In this document: positions 18,233 through 26,702 of the stretch, one piece after another
How the letters are laid out: the number at the start of each line of letters is the position of its first letter
Numbering within the stretch: position 1 is the first letter of the stretch
From: Paraburkholderia phosphatilytica
GTDB taxonomy: Bacteria > Pseudomonadota > Gammaproteobacteria > Burkholderiales > Burkholderiaceae
Length of the DNA: 64,000 nt
NCBI RefSeq assembly: GCF_003443895.1
Contig: NZ_QQOA01000036.1
Span: forward strand, 1-64,000
Direction: 5' to 3'
Program-made: the position numbers and the translations under genes
The notes under the pieces: model-generated
Seen by the model: the letters and a program-made list of their open reading frames with translations, nothing else
Database searches by the model: none
Told to the model about the DNA's origin: nothing

Positions 18233-20038
18233 ATGCTCGCATCGATCCGCGCACGAATTCTCGCGACCTGCGTCGCCATCGTCGTCACTGCGCTCGCCCT
18301 CACCGGCGGTCTCGTCTATGTCGTCGTCAAGCATCACAACGATCAGACGATCGATGAAAACCTGCAGTCGACCCTGACCGGTCACGCACTAGCCATCGAC
18401 GAATGGGTCGCGGGTCGCGGCAAGCAGACCCAGGCGCTTGCCGACACGATCGCCGTCGGCGAAGGCGACCCGCTGCCGGCGCTGCAGCTGCTGCGCAAAT
18501 CCGGCGGCTTCGAGATCATGACGCTCGGCCTGCCCGACAAGACCGCGTTCTCCAATGTGCCGCTCGCATCTGGCTACGACCCGACAGCGCGGCCCTGGTA
18601 CAAGCAGGCCGTCGACGCCGGGCATCTCGTCGTTACCGCGCTGTACCGCGATGCATCGTCGGGCAAACCGGCGTTCGCGTTCGCCGCGCCGATCGTTCGC
18701 GACGGCAACGTGAAAGGCGTGATCGCGGCCAGCCTCTTTATGGAGAGCGTGAGCGGGATCGTGACGTCGGTGCATCCGACGCCATCGAGCTTCGCGTTCC
18801 TCGTCGACAAAAGCGGACGCGTGATCGCCGGCGCCAAGACCGATCTGATCATGAAGCCGGCCACCGACATGTCGGCAGGGCTGACGCCGGACATGCTGCA
18901 GTCGCTGCAGTCCGCATCCGCGCCGGTGGCGATGGACATCGACGGCGCCACGAAGCTGCTGCGCGCGAAGGCGATCGACGGTACCGACTGGAGCCTCGTG
19001 CTTGCGCTCGACAAGGCCGACGTCACGGCCGGCATGCGCGCGGTCGCAACGACGACGCTGATCGCGATGGTGGTCGTCGCGCTGATCGCCGCCGCGCTCG
19101 TCGGCGCGCTGACCAATGCCGCGTTCAAGCACATCCTGCTCGTGCGCGACGCGCTCAACGACGTCGCAAGCGGCAGCGGCGACCTGACGAAACGCCTGCC
19201 TGCGGAAGGTACGGACGAAGCCGCGCAGATCGCCCGCGCGTTCAACCTGTTCGCCGGCAAGCTGAGCACCATCCTGCTGCAGATCCGCGAGTTCAGCGAG
19301 TCGGTCAGCACCGCCAGCGCGGAAATCGCGCAAGGCAATCAGGATCTCTCGAGCCGCACCGAACATACCGCGTCGAATCTTCAGGAGACCGCAGCCGCGC
19401 TCGAGGAAATTGCCGGCACCGCGCGCAACTCCGCGGATGCAGCGACGCAGGCAAGCCACCTCGCGACGTCCGCGTCGGGCGTCGCGGTGCGCGGCGGCGA
19501 AGTGGTGAGCGAAGTCGTCTCGACGATGAACGACATCACGGCCGCGTCGGCGAAGATCGCGGACATCATCGGCGTGATCGACGGCATCGCGTTCCAGACG
19601 AATATTCTCGCGCTCAACGCGGCGGTCGAAGCGGCGCGCGCTAGCGAACATGGCCGCGGCTTCGCGGTCGTAGCGGGCGAAGTGCGCGCGCTGGCCCAGC
19701 GCAGCGCGCAAGCGGCACGGGAAATCAAGGAACTGATCCACTCGTCGGTCGAGAAGATCGAGGCGGGTTCGGGACTCGTGCAGACCGCCGGTACGACGAT
19801 GGATGAAATCGTCGCGGGCGTGCGCAGCATCACCGGCGTCATCAACGAGATCACCATCGCCGCAAGCGAACAGAGCACCGGCCTCGGCCAGGTGAATCAG
19901 TCGCTGTCGCAACTCGATCACACGACGCAGCAGAACGCCGCGCTCGTCGAGCAATCGGCGGCTGCCGCGGCGATGCTGCGCGAGCAGGCCGCGAAGCTGT
20001 CGGAGACGATCGGCGAGTTCAAACTGGCCGCTGCCTGA
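18233..20038 (+). CDS. Methyl-accepting chemotaxis protein with dCache-type sensor
   Basis: This 601-residue chemoreceptor has a first membrane helix (about residues 7-30), a periplasmic double-Cache-like ligand domain (about 35-270; DPTARPWYKQAVDAGHLVVT and SGKPAFAFAAPIV are typical), a second helix (about 275-300), a HAMP domain and a cytoplasmic signalling domain with the invariant tip IDGIAFQTNILALNAAVEAA. It ends in EFKLAAA, without the CheR-binding pentapeptide seen in high-abundance receptors. CGGAG precedes the ATG. dCache receptors often sense amino acids or organic acids, but the ligand cannot be read here. It converges with the LysR gene. Confidence 0.92.
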   Translation: MLASIRARILATCVAIVVTALALTGGLVYVVVKHHNDQTIDENLQSTLTGHALAIDEWVAGRGKQTQALADTIAVGEGDPLPALQLLRKSGGFEIMTLGLPDKTAFSNVPLASGYDPTARPWYKQAVDAGHLVVTALYRDASSGKPAFAFAAPIVRDGNVKGVIAASLFMESVSGIVTSVHPTPSSFAFLVDKSGRVIAGAKTDLIMKPATDMSAGLTPDMLQSLQSASAPVAMDIDGATKLLRAKAIDGTDWSLVLALDKADVTAGMRAVATTTLIAMVVVALIAAALVGALTNAAFKHILLVRDALNDVASGSGDLTKRLPAEGTDEAAQIARAFNLFAGKLSTILLQIREFSESVSTASAEIAQGNQDLSSRTEHTASNLQETAAALEEIAGTARNSADAATQASHLATSASGVAVRGGEVVSEVVSTMNDITAASAKIADIIGVIDGIAFQTNILALNAAVEAARASEHGRGFAVVAGEVRALAQRSAQAAREIKELIHSSVEKIEAGSGLVQTAGTTMDEIVAGVRSITGVINEITIAASEQSTGLGQVNQSLSQLDHTTQQNAALVEQSAAAAAMLREQAAKLSETIGEFKLAAA

Positions 20039-20056
20039 CGCGATTCGCCGTCAGGC
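20033..20056. terminator. Hairpin spanning two convergent stop codons
   Basis: GCCTGACG (20033-20040) pairs perfectly with CGTCAGGC (20049-20056) around an 8-base loop. The chemoreceptor stop (20036-20038) and the LysR stop (20051-20053) both lie inside the stem. There is no T-tract on either side, so it may act as an RNA 3-prime-end stabiliser or weak bidirectional terminator rather than a classic terminator. Confidence 0.4.
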
Positions 20057-20983
20057 GGCGCCGGCTGCGGCCGCGCGCACGCCGCGCTTCTTCGGCGCGT
20101 GGTAGTCGAGCAGCAGCAGGTCGCGAAAGCCCTGCGCGACGGCGGGCAGCGGACGCGCAGTCGAGCTGATCAGATACGCCCGATAGTCGACGCGCGGCCT
20201 GAACGCTGCCATGTGATAGCCGAGGTGCGCGAATTCCTCCGCGGATTCGCGAATCACGAGCGACACCCCCAGCCCCTGCGCCACCAGATGACAGACCGTC
20301 GACGCCCACGGCGCCTCCGCGCGGATGCGCCGCTCCACGCCACTCGAATCGAATATCGCATCGATCGACGTGCGCGCCTTCACCTTCGACGACATCGAAA
20401 TAAAGTCTTCGCCGGATAGATCGGCGGGCTGAATCAGCTGCTTGCCCGTTAGCCGGTGCCCCTTGGGCACGATGCAGACGATTTCCGATACACAGATCTC
20501 TTCGCTGCGGATGCCCTCGCGATCCGATGCGCGCAGCGCAATGCCAAGGTCGACCGCCTGACGCGACACGGCATCGAACACGCTATCCGTCGACATCGGA
20601 ATCAGCGACGTCAATACGTCTTCGCGATCGGCGACGTAACGCGTGATGCGCTCGCCGATCCAGGCTTCCGCGAACGCGGGAAAGACGCCGACACGCAGAT
20701 AGCCGCGGCGAGCCCCGCCGATGTCCCGCGCGACCTCATTCAGATACTCGAGCCCACGATAAACCTGCGTCACCTCGGCGAAAAAGATCTCCGATTCGGG
20801 CGTGGGCACCAGTTTGCCTCTACGACGCTCGAACGCGACGAAGCCGGCTTCGTGCTCGAAGCGTTCGATCATCCGGCTGACGGCCGGCTGCGACACGTTG
20901 AGGTGCTGCGCAGCGGCCGTGATCGAGCCGTGCGCCATCACCGCAACGAACACTTCCATCTGCTTTGCGTTGAGCTTTGCCAA
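20051..20983 (-). CDS. LysR-family transcriptional regulator of the ABC/monooxygenase cluster
   Basis: This 310-residue LysR protein has an N-terminal winged helix-turn-helix (KQMEVFVAVMAHGSITAAAQ, then HLNVSQPAVSRMIERFE) and a C-terminal periplasmic-binding-like effector domain (about 90-300). I set the start at TTG 20983 because a strong AGGAGG lies 8 bases upstream and the protein then begins MAKLNAKQMEVF, where LysR proteins normally begin. A GTG at 21031 would add 16 residues and has no ribosome site. It is divergent from the ABC permease at 21239 and is probably the activator of the downstream import and oxygenation genes. The ligand is likely the imported compound or a product of it. 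Confidence 0.85.
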   Translation of the reverse strand: MAKLNAKQMEVFVAVMAHGSITAAAQHLNVSQPAVSRMIERFEHEAGFVAFERRRGKLVPTPESEIFFAEVTQVYRGLEYLNEVARDIGGARRGYLRVGVFPAFAEAWIGERITRYVADREDVLTSLIPMSTDSVFDAVSRQAVDLGIALRASDREGIRSEEICVSEIVCIVPKGHRLTGKQLIQPADLSGEDFISMSSKVKARTSIDAIFDSSGVERRIRAEAPWASTVCHLVAQGLGVSLVIRESAEEFAHLGYHMAAFRPRVDYRAYLISSTARPLPAVAQGFRDLLLLDYHAPKKRGVRAAAAGAA

Positions 20984-21050
20984 TCGCTGTTCCTCCTGAA
21001 CATTCGCGTCCGCCGGCCGCTTTTGCGCCACCAGGGGTCAACCCGGATGC

Positions 21051-21096
21051 ATTACATAGTTTTAGTTTGAACGAACAAAATTGTAGTGGATGTAAT
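21051..21096. promoter_or_regulatory. Widely spaced inverted repeat in the LysR/ABC divergent promoter
   Basis: ATTACAT (21051-21057) and ATGTAAT (21090-21096) form an inverted repeat with a 32-base spacer in an unusually AT-rich patch between the divergent genes. LysR proteins bind promoters over about 50-60 bp, so this span is plausible for recognition and activation sites, but the half-sites do not give the classic T-N11-A palindrome. Confidence 0.3.
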
Positions 21097-21238
21097 GGTT
21101 TTGACTATCTATATTCGGCTTCAACGAATGCAATCGGCCGACGCAATCCGCTGGCATTCGCCCTGACCCACAGGCATCGCAGACGTGGTGTCCGCCGTTC
21201 CGAGCAGTGCTGGACAACTGGTTCCCAAGGATAGGCAA

Positions 21239-22165
21239 GTGAACATCGAAGCTCAAAACGACGTGCAGGACAATGCCGCGTTCTTCAGAGACACGGCCGA
21301 TGCAGCGGCCGCGAGACCGGAGGCGCATCGCCCGCCGGACACGCTGCGCATCCACCCCCGCCCGAAAAAATCCGACTGGCTCTGGTACGCGATGCTGCTG
21401 ATCGTCGTCGTGCTGTTCGTCGAGCTGGTGATTAACAACCCGAGATGGCAGTGGGACGTCGTCGCCCACTATCTGTTCAACAAGCGCGTGATGGCGGGAC
21501 TCGCGAACACGCTGATCCTCACGATGGTGTCGAGCGCGCTCGGGCTGTGCTTCGGCGTGGTGATCGCCGCGTGCCGGATGGCCGAGAGCCCGGTGCTGCG
21601 CGGCGCCGGCTATGTGTACATCTGGATCATTCGCGCCACACCGCCACTCGCGATGCTGCTGTTCCTGTTCTTTCTGTCGGCGCTGGTGCCACGGCTGTAT
21701 CTCCCCATTCCGGTGCTGCACGTCAACCTGTTCGACATCGACACCAACCGGCTCATCTCCCGCTTCAGCGCGGCAGTGATCGGACTCGCGATGTACCTGG
21801 GCGGCTATAGCGCGGAAATCTTCCGCGGCGGCATCTCGGCGGTGGACCGCGGGCAACGTGAAGCGTGCAAGGCGATCGGCATGAGCGACTTCCGGATGAT
21901 GTGGCACGTGATCATGCCGCAGGCCATCCGCATCATCATCCCGCCGCTCGCGAACGAGCTGATCACGATGTTCAAGAACACGTCGCTCGTCACCGTGATC
22001 GGCTATGTCGAACTGCTCACCACGGTTCAGCTGATCTACGCGACCAATTTCGAAACCATCCCGCTGCTCACGGTGGCGTGCATCTGGTATCTGCTGTTGA
22101 CGAGTCTCGCGATGGGCGCGCAAAGCGCGCTGGAACGCCACTTCCGCAAAGGAGTGCGGCAATGA
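21239..22165 (+). CDS. Polar-amino-acid-type ABC transporter permease
   Basis: This permease of about 308 residues belongs to the His/Glu/Gln/Arg/opine family. After a long cytoplasmic leader, membrane helices begin at SDWLWYAMLLIVVVLFVEL; the permease core includes MAGLANTLILTMVSSALG and the EAA loop REACKAIGMSDFRMMWHVIM that contacts the ATPase. I chose GTG 21239 because AAGGATAG sits just upstream; a GTG at 21185 adds 18 residues. The stop overlaps the ATPase start as ATGA. One permease only is present, so the membrane part is probably a homodimer. The matching binding protein lies at the far end of the cluster (24966). Confidence 0.86.
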   Translation: MNIEAQNDVQDNAAFFRDTADAAAARPEAHRPPDTLRIHPRPKKSDWLWYAMLLIVVVLFVELVINNPRWQWDVVAHYLFNKRVMAGLANTLILTMVSSALGLCFGVVIAACRMAESPVLRGAGYVYIWIIRATPPLAMLLFLFFLSALVPRLYLPIPVLHVNLFDIDTNRLISRFSAAVIGLAMYLGGYSAEIFRGGISAVDRGQREACKAIGMSDFRMMWHVIMPQAIRIIIPPLANELITMFKNTSLVTVIGYVELLTTVQLIYATNFETIPLLTVACIWYLLLTSLAMGAQSALERHFRKGVRQ

Positions 22166-22965
22166 ACATGACGGCCAGAGACATGCACCTGTCCGCGGAA
22201 ACGGCGAGCCTGCTCGACATGCGCGGGGTGACCAAACAGTTCGGCTCGTTCACCGCGCTCGACAAGGTCGATTTCTCGCTCGCCAAAGGCGAAGTCGTCG
22301 CGATGATCGGCCCTTCGGGCTCGGGAAAAAGCACGCTGCTCCGCTGCATCAACATGCTCGAACTGATCGACGCCGGCACGATCACCTTCAAGGGCGAAGT
22401 GCTCGGCACAGAAATGCGCGGCGACCGCTGCATCCGTCTGCCGAAGAAGACGCTGGATCTTCAGCGCCGCCACTTCGGCATGGTGTTTCAGGGCTTCCAT
22501 CTGTTTCCGCACTACACCGCGCTCGACAACGTGCTGGCAGGCCCACGCATCGTCGGACGCAAACGCCGGCGGGAGGTGATCGAGCGCGGCGAATATCTGC
22601 TCGCGCGTGTCGGCCTCGCTGACCGCATGCACCACTACCCGGCGCAACTCTCCGGCGGACAGAAGCAGCGTGTGGCGATTGCTCGGGCGCTCGCGATGGA
22701 ACCGGAAGTGATGCTGTTCGACGAGCCGACCAGCGCGCTGGATCCCGAACTCGTGATGGAAGTGCTGGACGTGATCAAGGAACTCGCGCAGACGGGCACC
22801 ACGATGATCGTCGTGACGCATGAGATGGAGTTTGCACGAAAAGTCGCGAGCCGCGTGGTGCTGATGGATGGCGGCAGGATCGTCGACGAAGGCTCGCCGT
22901 CGTACATCTTCAGCGGTGGCGGTACCGAGCGCTGCAAGCGCTTTCTGTCGAGCCTGCGCACCTGA
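22162..22965 (+). CDS. Polar-amino-acid-type ABC transporter ATP-binding protein
   Basis: This 267-residue ATPase of the GlnQ/HisP type has Walker A GPSGSGKSTLL (about residues 49-59), Q-loop GMVFQGFHLFPH, signature LSGGQKQRVAIARAL, Walker B VMLFDEPTSALDPE and the switch His in VVTHEMEFARKV, all intact. The ATG overlaps the permease stop (ATGA), which shows translational coupling. Together with the permease and the binding protein at 24966 it forms one importer, with the two flavin-enzyme genes lying between. Confidence 0.9.
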   Translation: MNMTARDMHLSAETASLLDMRGVTKQFGSFTALDKVDFSLAKGEVVAMIGPSGSGKSTLLRCINMLELIDAGTITFKGEVLGTEMRGDRCIRLPKKTLDLQRRHFGMVFQGFHLFPHYTALDNVLAGPRIVGRKRRREVIERGEYLLARVGLADRMHHYPAQLSGGQKQRVAIARALAMEPEVMLFDEPTSALDPELVMEVLDVIKELAQTGTTMIVVTHEMEFARKVASRVVLMDGGRIVDEGSPSYIFSGGGTERCKRFLSSLRT

Positions 22966-23012
22966 CCTGCTGTCGCAACCGACTACATTGAACCAACGAC
23001 CGGAACCAGAAC

Positions 23013-24335
23013 ATGACTACGAAAGACGGAAAGATGAGACTCGGGCTGTCCATGCGCTACCTGGGCTATCACATGGCCGCGTGGCGGCATCCCGACGTGC
23101 CGGCGGACGGCGCCATTCATTTCGACTATTTCCTGAGTACTGCAAAGAAAGCGCAGGACGCCAGACTCGACATGATCTTCTTTGCCGACGGCATCGGCAT
23201 CCGCGCGAACGACAAGCCAAAAGGTTCGCTCGCGCGTGACGCGAAGAACGCCGAACTCGAGCCGCTTACGCTGCTCGCGGCCATCGGCGCGTGCACGTCC
23301 AATATCGGCCTCGTCGCAACCGCGTCGACCACCTATAACGAGCCCTTCCATATCGCGCGCAAATACGCGTCCATCGACCATATCAGCGGCGGGCGCGCGG
23401 GCTGGAACGTCGTCACGTCCTGGTCACAGCAGGAAGCATGGAATTTCAGCCGCGACGAACATCTCGGCTACGAAGAGCGCTATGAACGCGCGGACGAATT
23501 CGTCGAGGTCGTCAAGAAACTATGGGACAGCTGGGAGGACGACGCGTTCATCCGCGACAAGGCAACCGGCGTGTTCTATGAAGCGTCCAGACTGCACACG
23601 CCGAACCACAAGGGCAAGCACTTCAGCGTGCGCGGCCCGCTGAATTCGGCGCGCACCCCGCAAGGCCGGCCGATCGTCGTGCAGGCGGGCGCCGCCGAAG
23701 CCGGACGCCAGCTTGCAGCGAGAAACGCAGACGTGGTCTACAGCAACGCTGCGGATTTCGATGGCGCGAAAGCCTATTACGACGACCTGAAAGGCCGTCT
23801 TGCCGCGCACGGACGCGCGCCGGATCAACTGCTGATCATGCCCGGCATCACGCTCTACGTCGGAGAAACGCGCCAGGAAGCGCAGGACAAGTTCGACCAG
23901 CTGCAAGACCTGATCGATCCGTTGAGCGGTCTCGCGCTGCTCTATGGCGTGCTGGGCGATCTGTCGGAATACGACATCGACGGGCCGGTGCCCGACGTCG
24001 GCAATCAGCGCGTGCGCAGCATCGCGGAGAACCTGCTCTCCACCGCGCGCAAAGAGAATCTCACCATTCGCCAGATGTACAAGCGGGTCGCGTCCGGCAA
24101 CAACCGGCAGCTGATCGGCACGGCCAAAGACATCGTCGACGACATGGAAGCGTGGTTCAAAGGCGGCGCGGCCGACGGCTTCAACATCTGCCCGCCTACG
24201 CTTCCGCAAGGTATCGACGACGTCGCGCGTTTCATCCTGCCCGAGCTGCGCCGGCGCGGCCTGTTCCGCACGGAGTACGAGTCGAGCACGTTGCGCGGCA
24301 ACCTCGGCCTGCAGCCCCTGAAGTTCGGCGAATGA
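23013..24335 (+). CDS. FMN-dependent monooxygenase, NtaA/SnaA/DszA family (luciferase-like)
   Basis: This 440-residue TIM-barrel enzyme is the oxygenase half of a two-component flavin monooxygenase. Family markers include RLGLSMRYLGYHMAAWRHPD, the ASTTYNEPFHIARKYASID segment, HISGGRAGWNVVTSW and the C-terminal GFNICPPTLPQGIDDV. Enzymes of this family use FMNH2 and O2 to cleave C-N or C-S bonds in chelators (NTA, EDTA), sulfur heterocycles and S-modified cysteines (B. subtilis YxeK and YtmO group). It is followed 59 bases later by its probable flavin reductase and embedded in an amino-acid-type ABC operon, so the substrate is probably an imported amino-acid-like compound. Confidence 0.87.
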   Translation: MTTKDGKMRLGLSMRYLGYHMAAWRHPDVPADGAIHFDYFLSTAKKAQDARLDMIFFADGIGIRANDKPKGSLARDAKNAELEPLTLLAAIGACTSNIGLVATASTTYNEPFHIARKYASIDHISGGRAGWNVVTSWSQQEAWNFSRDEHLGYEERYERADEFVEVVKKLWDSWEDDAFIRDKATGVFYEASRLHTPNHKGKHFSVRGPLNSARTPQGRPIVVQAGAAEAGRQLAARNADVVYSNAADFDGAKAYYDDLKGRLAAHGRAPDQLLIMPGITLYVGETRQEAQDKFDQLQDLIDPLSGLALLYGVLGDLSEYDIDGPVPDVGNQRVRSIAENLLSTARKENLTIRQMYKRVASGNNRQLIGTAKDIVDDMEAWFKGGAADGFNICPPTLPQGIDDVARFILPELRRRGLFRTEYESSTLRGNLGLQPLKFGE

Positions 24336-24394
24336 CGCGTGACTGGCCGCTGCCCGCGCAGCGGTTAACCTTCCGATGAAGCGAGGCGCTTCTT

Positions 24395-24895
24395 ATGAAC
24401 ACCAACACGACCGATGACGCTTTCAAAAACGCGATGGCGCGCTTCACGAACGGCGTCACAGCCGTCACCACGGCCGACAACGGTGCACCCGCGGGCCTGA
24501 TCGCCACCTCGGTGTGCAGCCTGTCCGCCGATCCGCCGACGGTGATCGTCTGCGTCAACAAACACGCGAGCTCGCACGATGCGATCCTGCGGTCACGGTT
24601 CTTCGCGGTCAATCTGCTCGCGGCGGATCAGAAAGACGTGGCGCAGCGCTTCGCGTCGGCAAAAGGCGCGGCGCGCTTCGACCCGGCACAATGGACCGTC
24701 GGCAAAACCGGCGCGCCGATTCTGACCGGCAGCGTGGTTTCGCTCGACTGTAACGTGATCGCGACGCACAACGGTTACTCGCATACGATCTTCGTGGGCG
24801 AGATCACCGCGTCGATCACGCATCCCAATGCGTCAGCGAACTGCCTGCTCTGGCATCAACGCAATTTCGCTGCGGCTGCGGTCGCGGCGGCATAG
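24395..24895 (+). CDS. Flavin reductase for the FMN-dependent monooxygenase
   Basis: This 166-residue protein belongs to the flavin reductase-like FMN-binding family (NtaB, SnaC, DszD, HpaC). Visible family features are FKNAMARFTNGVTAVTTADN near the start, GLIATSVCSLSADPPTVIVC with the flavin-contacting Ser/Thr, then HDAILRSRFFAVNLLAADQ and, near the end, HTIFVGEITAS. It would reduce FMN with NAD(P)H and pass FMNH2 to the oxygenase encoded upstream. GAGGCG precedes the ATG. It sits between the oxygenase and the binding-protein gene, which supports one operon. Confidence 0.88.
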   Translation: MNTNTTDDAFKNAMARFTNGVTAVTTADNGAPAGLIATSVCSLSADPPTVIVCVNKHASSHDAILRSRFFAVNLLAADQKDVAQRFASAKGAARFDPAQWTVGKTGAPILTGSVVSLDCNVIATHNGYSHTIFVGEITASITHPNASANCLLWHQRNFAAAAVAAA

Positions 24896-24965
24896 GCGGG
24901 GTTTCCGCTGCATGCATGCAAATGAACTTGTCGACTTCATTCCACACGCGAAGCATTCCCACAAC

Positions 24966-25886
24966 ATGACCCAGCAAACCCGATTCGCACGTTCCGTCAC
25001 CCATCTTGCGCTGGCTTGCTGCGCGCTCGCGCTCGGTGTCTCGCCGCTGTTCGTTGAAGCCGCGCATGCCGACGAATCCTCGATCGTGTCGCAGATCAAG
25101 CCTGATGCCGCGCTGTCCGCGCTCGTTCCGCCCGCCTACCGTCAGCGGCAACCCATCACGGTCGCGGTGAATCCCGAGATCGCGCCGGTCAAGTTCATCG
25201 ACGACGATGGCGAGATCGCGGGCTTCGCGCCGGATCTGCTGTCCGCCGCGGCAAAGGAACTGGGCCTGCAGATCAGGTTCGTGCAGGCTTCGTTCGATTC
25301 GCTGATTCCGGGTCTTGGCGCGAACCGCTTCGACGTGCTGCTGTCGCTTGGCGACTTTCCTTCGCGCCACGGCAAGGTCACGTTCGTCGACTATCTGAAC
25401 GTCGGGCAAACCATCGTTGCGTCGCCCAGCCGCAAGCTGGTGATCAAGTCGCTCGACGATCTCTGCGGGCTGCAGATCGCGTTCTCGCGCGGCACGGCGC
25501 CGATCGAACAGGCGAACAAGGTCAGCAGCAAGTGCGTGGCGAACGGCAAGAAGCCGATCACCATCGCAACCTACCCCGACACCAACATGACCCTGCTGTC
25601 GCTCACCAACGACGCGAGCCAGGCCGTATGGGTCGATTCGCCCGCCGCCAACTACAACGTGAAGAAGTTTCCCGACAAGTATCAGGCGGTGTTCTTCTAC
25701 TACAACTCGTCGTATGGCATTGGTTTTGGCACCGACGACAATGGCAAGCGCCTGGCCGGCGCCGTGCAGCAGGCGCTGCTGAAGCTGAAGAAAGACGGTG
25801 TCTACGATCAGCTCATGCAGAAGTGGGGCATGCCGGTCAAGGACGGACGCCCCACGTTTCCGATCGACGACCCGCAGTACGAGTGA
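24966..25886 (+). CDS. Amino-acid-type periplasmic binding protein (SBP_bac_3)
   Basis: This 306-residue exported receptor completes the importer. The signal peptide is VTHLALACCALALGVSPLF followed by cleavage near AAHA. The mature domain shows the family elements PITVAVNPEIAPVKFIDDDG, IAGFAPDLLSAAAKELGLQ, ANRFDVLLSLGDFPSRHGKV and QALLKLKKDGVYDQLMQKWG. The first domain usually keeps an Arg and Asp that bind the alpha-amino and carboxyl groups; a canonical R-T/S-Q pattern is not obvious, so the ligand may be modified. I chose ATG 24966 because the signal peptide follows directly; an in-frame ATG at 24912 adds 18 residues. The ribosome site is weak. Confidence 0.85.
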   Translation: MTQQTRFARSVTHLALACCALALGVSPLFVEAAHADESSIVSQIKPDAALSALVPPAYRQRQPITVAVNPEIAPVKFIDDDGEIAGFAPDLLSAAAKELGLQIRFVQASFDSLIPGLGANRFDVLLSLGDFPSRHGKVTFVDYLNVGQTIVASPSRKLVIKSLDDLCGLQIAFSRGTAPIEQANKVSSKCVANGKKPITIATYPDTNMTLLSLTNDASQAVWVDSPAANYNVKKFPDKYQAVFFYYNSSYGIGFGTDDNGKRLAGAVQQALLKLKKDGVYDQLMQKWGMPVKDGRPTFPIDDPQYE

Positions 25887-25920
25887 CCGGCTGCGCGCTT
25901 TCCGTCGCTAGTTTCCGCCG

Positions 25921-26070
25921 CTAGTCGGCGAAGCAGCGATGCCCATACGGACCGGGATGGGTTCCTGGCGGACAGATCAGCCCGGTCCTCGCGCTTTCCA
26001 CGCATCCAGCCATCGACACCAGCGCAGCGCCGCACAGCAGCAAGAACAAGACCTTCGCTTTTCCTTTCAT
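25921..26070 (-). CDS. Very small lipoprotein (49 residues)
   Basis: This gene encodes 49 residues. The N-terminus MKGKAKVLFLLLCGAALVSM is a signal peptide ending in the lipobox SMAGC, giving a mature lipoprotein of only about 27 residues with two further Cys: TGLICPPGTHPGPYGHRCF. The pattern CPPGTHPGPYGHRC could form a disulfide loop. GGGGGCTCAC precedes the ATG. It lies 15 bases after the stop of the exported protein at 26086-26421, so both are likely co-transcribed. Proline- and glycine-rich micro-lipoproteins of this kind are often left unannotated; the function is unknown. Confidence 0.7.
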   Translation of the reverse strand: MKGKAKVLFLLLCGAALVSMAGCVESARTGLICPPGTHPGPYGHRCFAD

Positions 26071-26085
26071 GTGAGCCCCCAAAAC

Positions 26086-26421
26086 TCAGTGTCGTTCGCC
26101 ATAGATGGCGCTGCTATTCGCGTTCTCCTGCGTCGAGATCTGCCGCTGTTCCTGCGGCGTCAGATGCGAGCCGTTGACCGAAGCATCCGCACGTTCCTCA
26201 GTGCGGATCGAGTGGTCGTCCGCTCTGAGCTGATGCGCCTGCGCGTGCGTCAGCTGTCCGTCCTGCACGCCCTTCGATATCCGGTAGTTCTGCCGCGCGA
26301 GACGGGAGTTGTCGGACGCGCGCCATGGATGGTGGGCGGCCCAGGTCTGGGCGTGCGCCTCCGAAATAGTGAGCGGCAACAGCAGGACCGCGATCAGCTG
26401 GAAGATTATCCGTGGCTTCAT
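26086..26421 (-). CDS. Small exported His/Gln-rich hypothetical protein
   Basis: This 111-residue protein has a clean signal peptide (MKPRIIFQLIAVLLLPLTIS, cleaved after AHA). The mature 87 residues are hydrophilic, helical and rich in His, Gln, Arg and Ala: VQDGQLTHAQAHQLRADDHS, then GSHLTPQEQRQISTQENANS. Two similar Q-L-T-x-x-Q segments suggest a repeated helical unit, similar to periplasmic proteins with LTPxQ-type motifs such as the Spy/CpxP group, but much shorter; I do not claim that family. AGGAG precedes the ATG by 8 bases. It is upstream of the micro-lipoprotein in a probable two-gene operon. Confidence 0.7.
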   Translation of the reverse strand: MKPRIIFQLIAVLLLPLTISEAHAQTWAAHHPWRASDNSRLARQNYRISKGVQDGQLTHAQAHQLRADDHSIRTEERADASVNGSHLTPQEQRQISTQENANSSAIYGERH

Positions 26422-26571
26422 GTGTTTAGCTCCTTCGACTAATCATCGTGCGTTGTCAGATAGCGATCACACTCGCGAGTGCAGTACGTGACGCGATATC
26501 TCGCGGTATGTACGGGAATAAACGGGTGAGGCGCGGAAATCTGTCGCGCGAACATGTAACAAATCTTTAGG

Positions 26572-26588
26572 GCCAACCGGGGGTTGGC
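26572..26588. repeat. Short perfect hairpin in the intergenic region
   Basis: GCCAACC pairs with GGTTGGC around a GGG loop between the divergent small-protein operon and the GH43-like gene. No T-tract follows. It may be an operator or a leader hairpin. Confidence 0.3.
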
Positions 26589-26702
26589 GCATCGCAGTCC
26601 GACATTCGTGTTGAACGACCGCACTTCGCCTATGCTGTGAGCGTCGCTTCAACGTCTCTGCATACTGGCCATCTGCAGAGAAATTCAAAAGGACTTCGAA
26701 CG

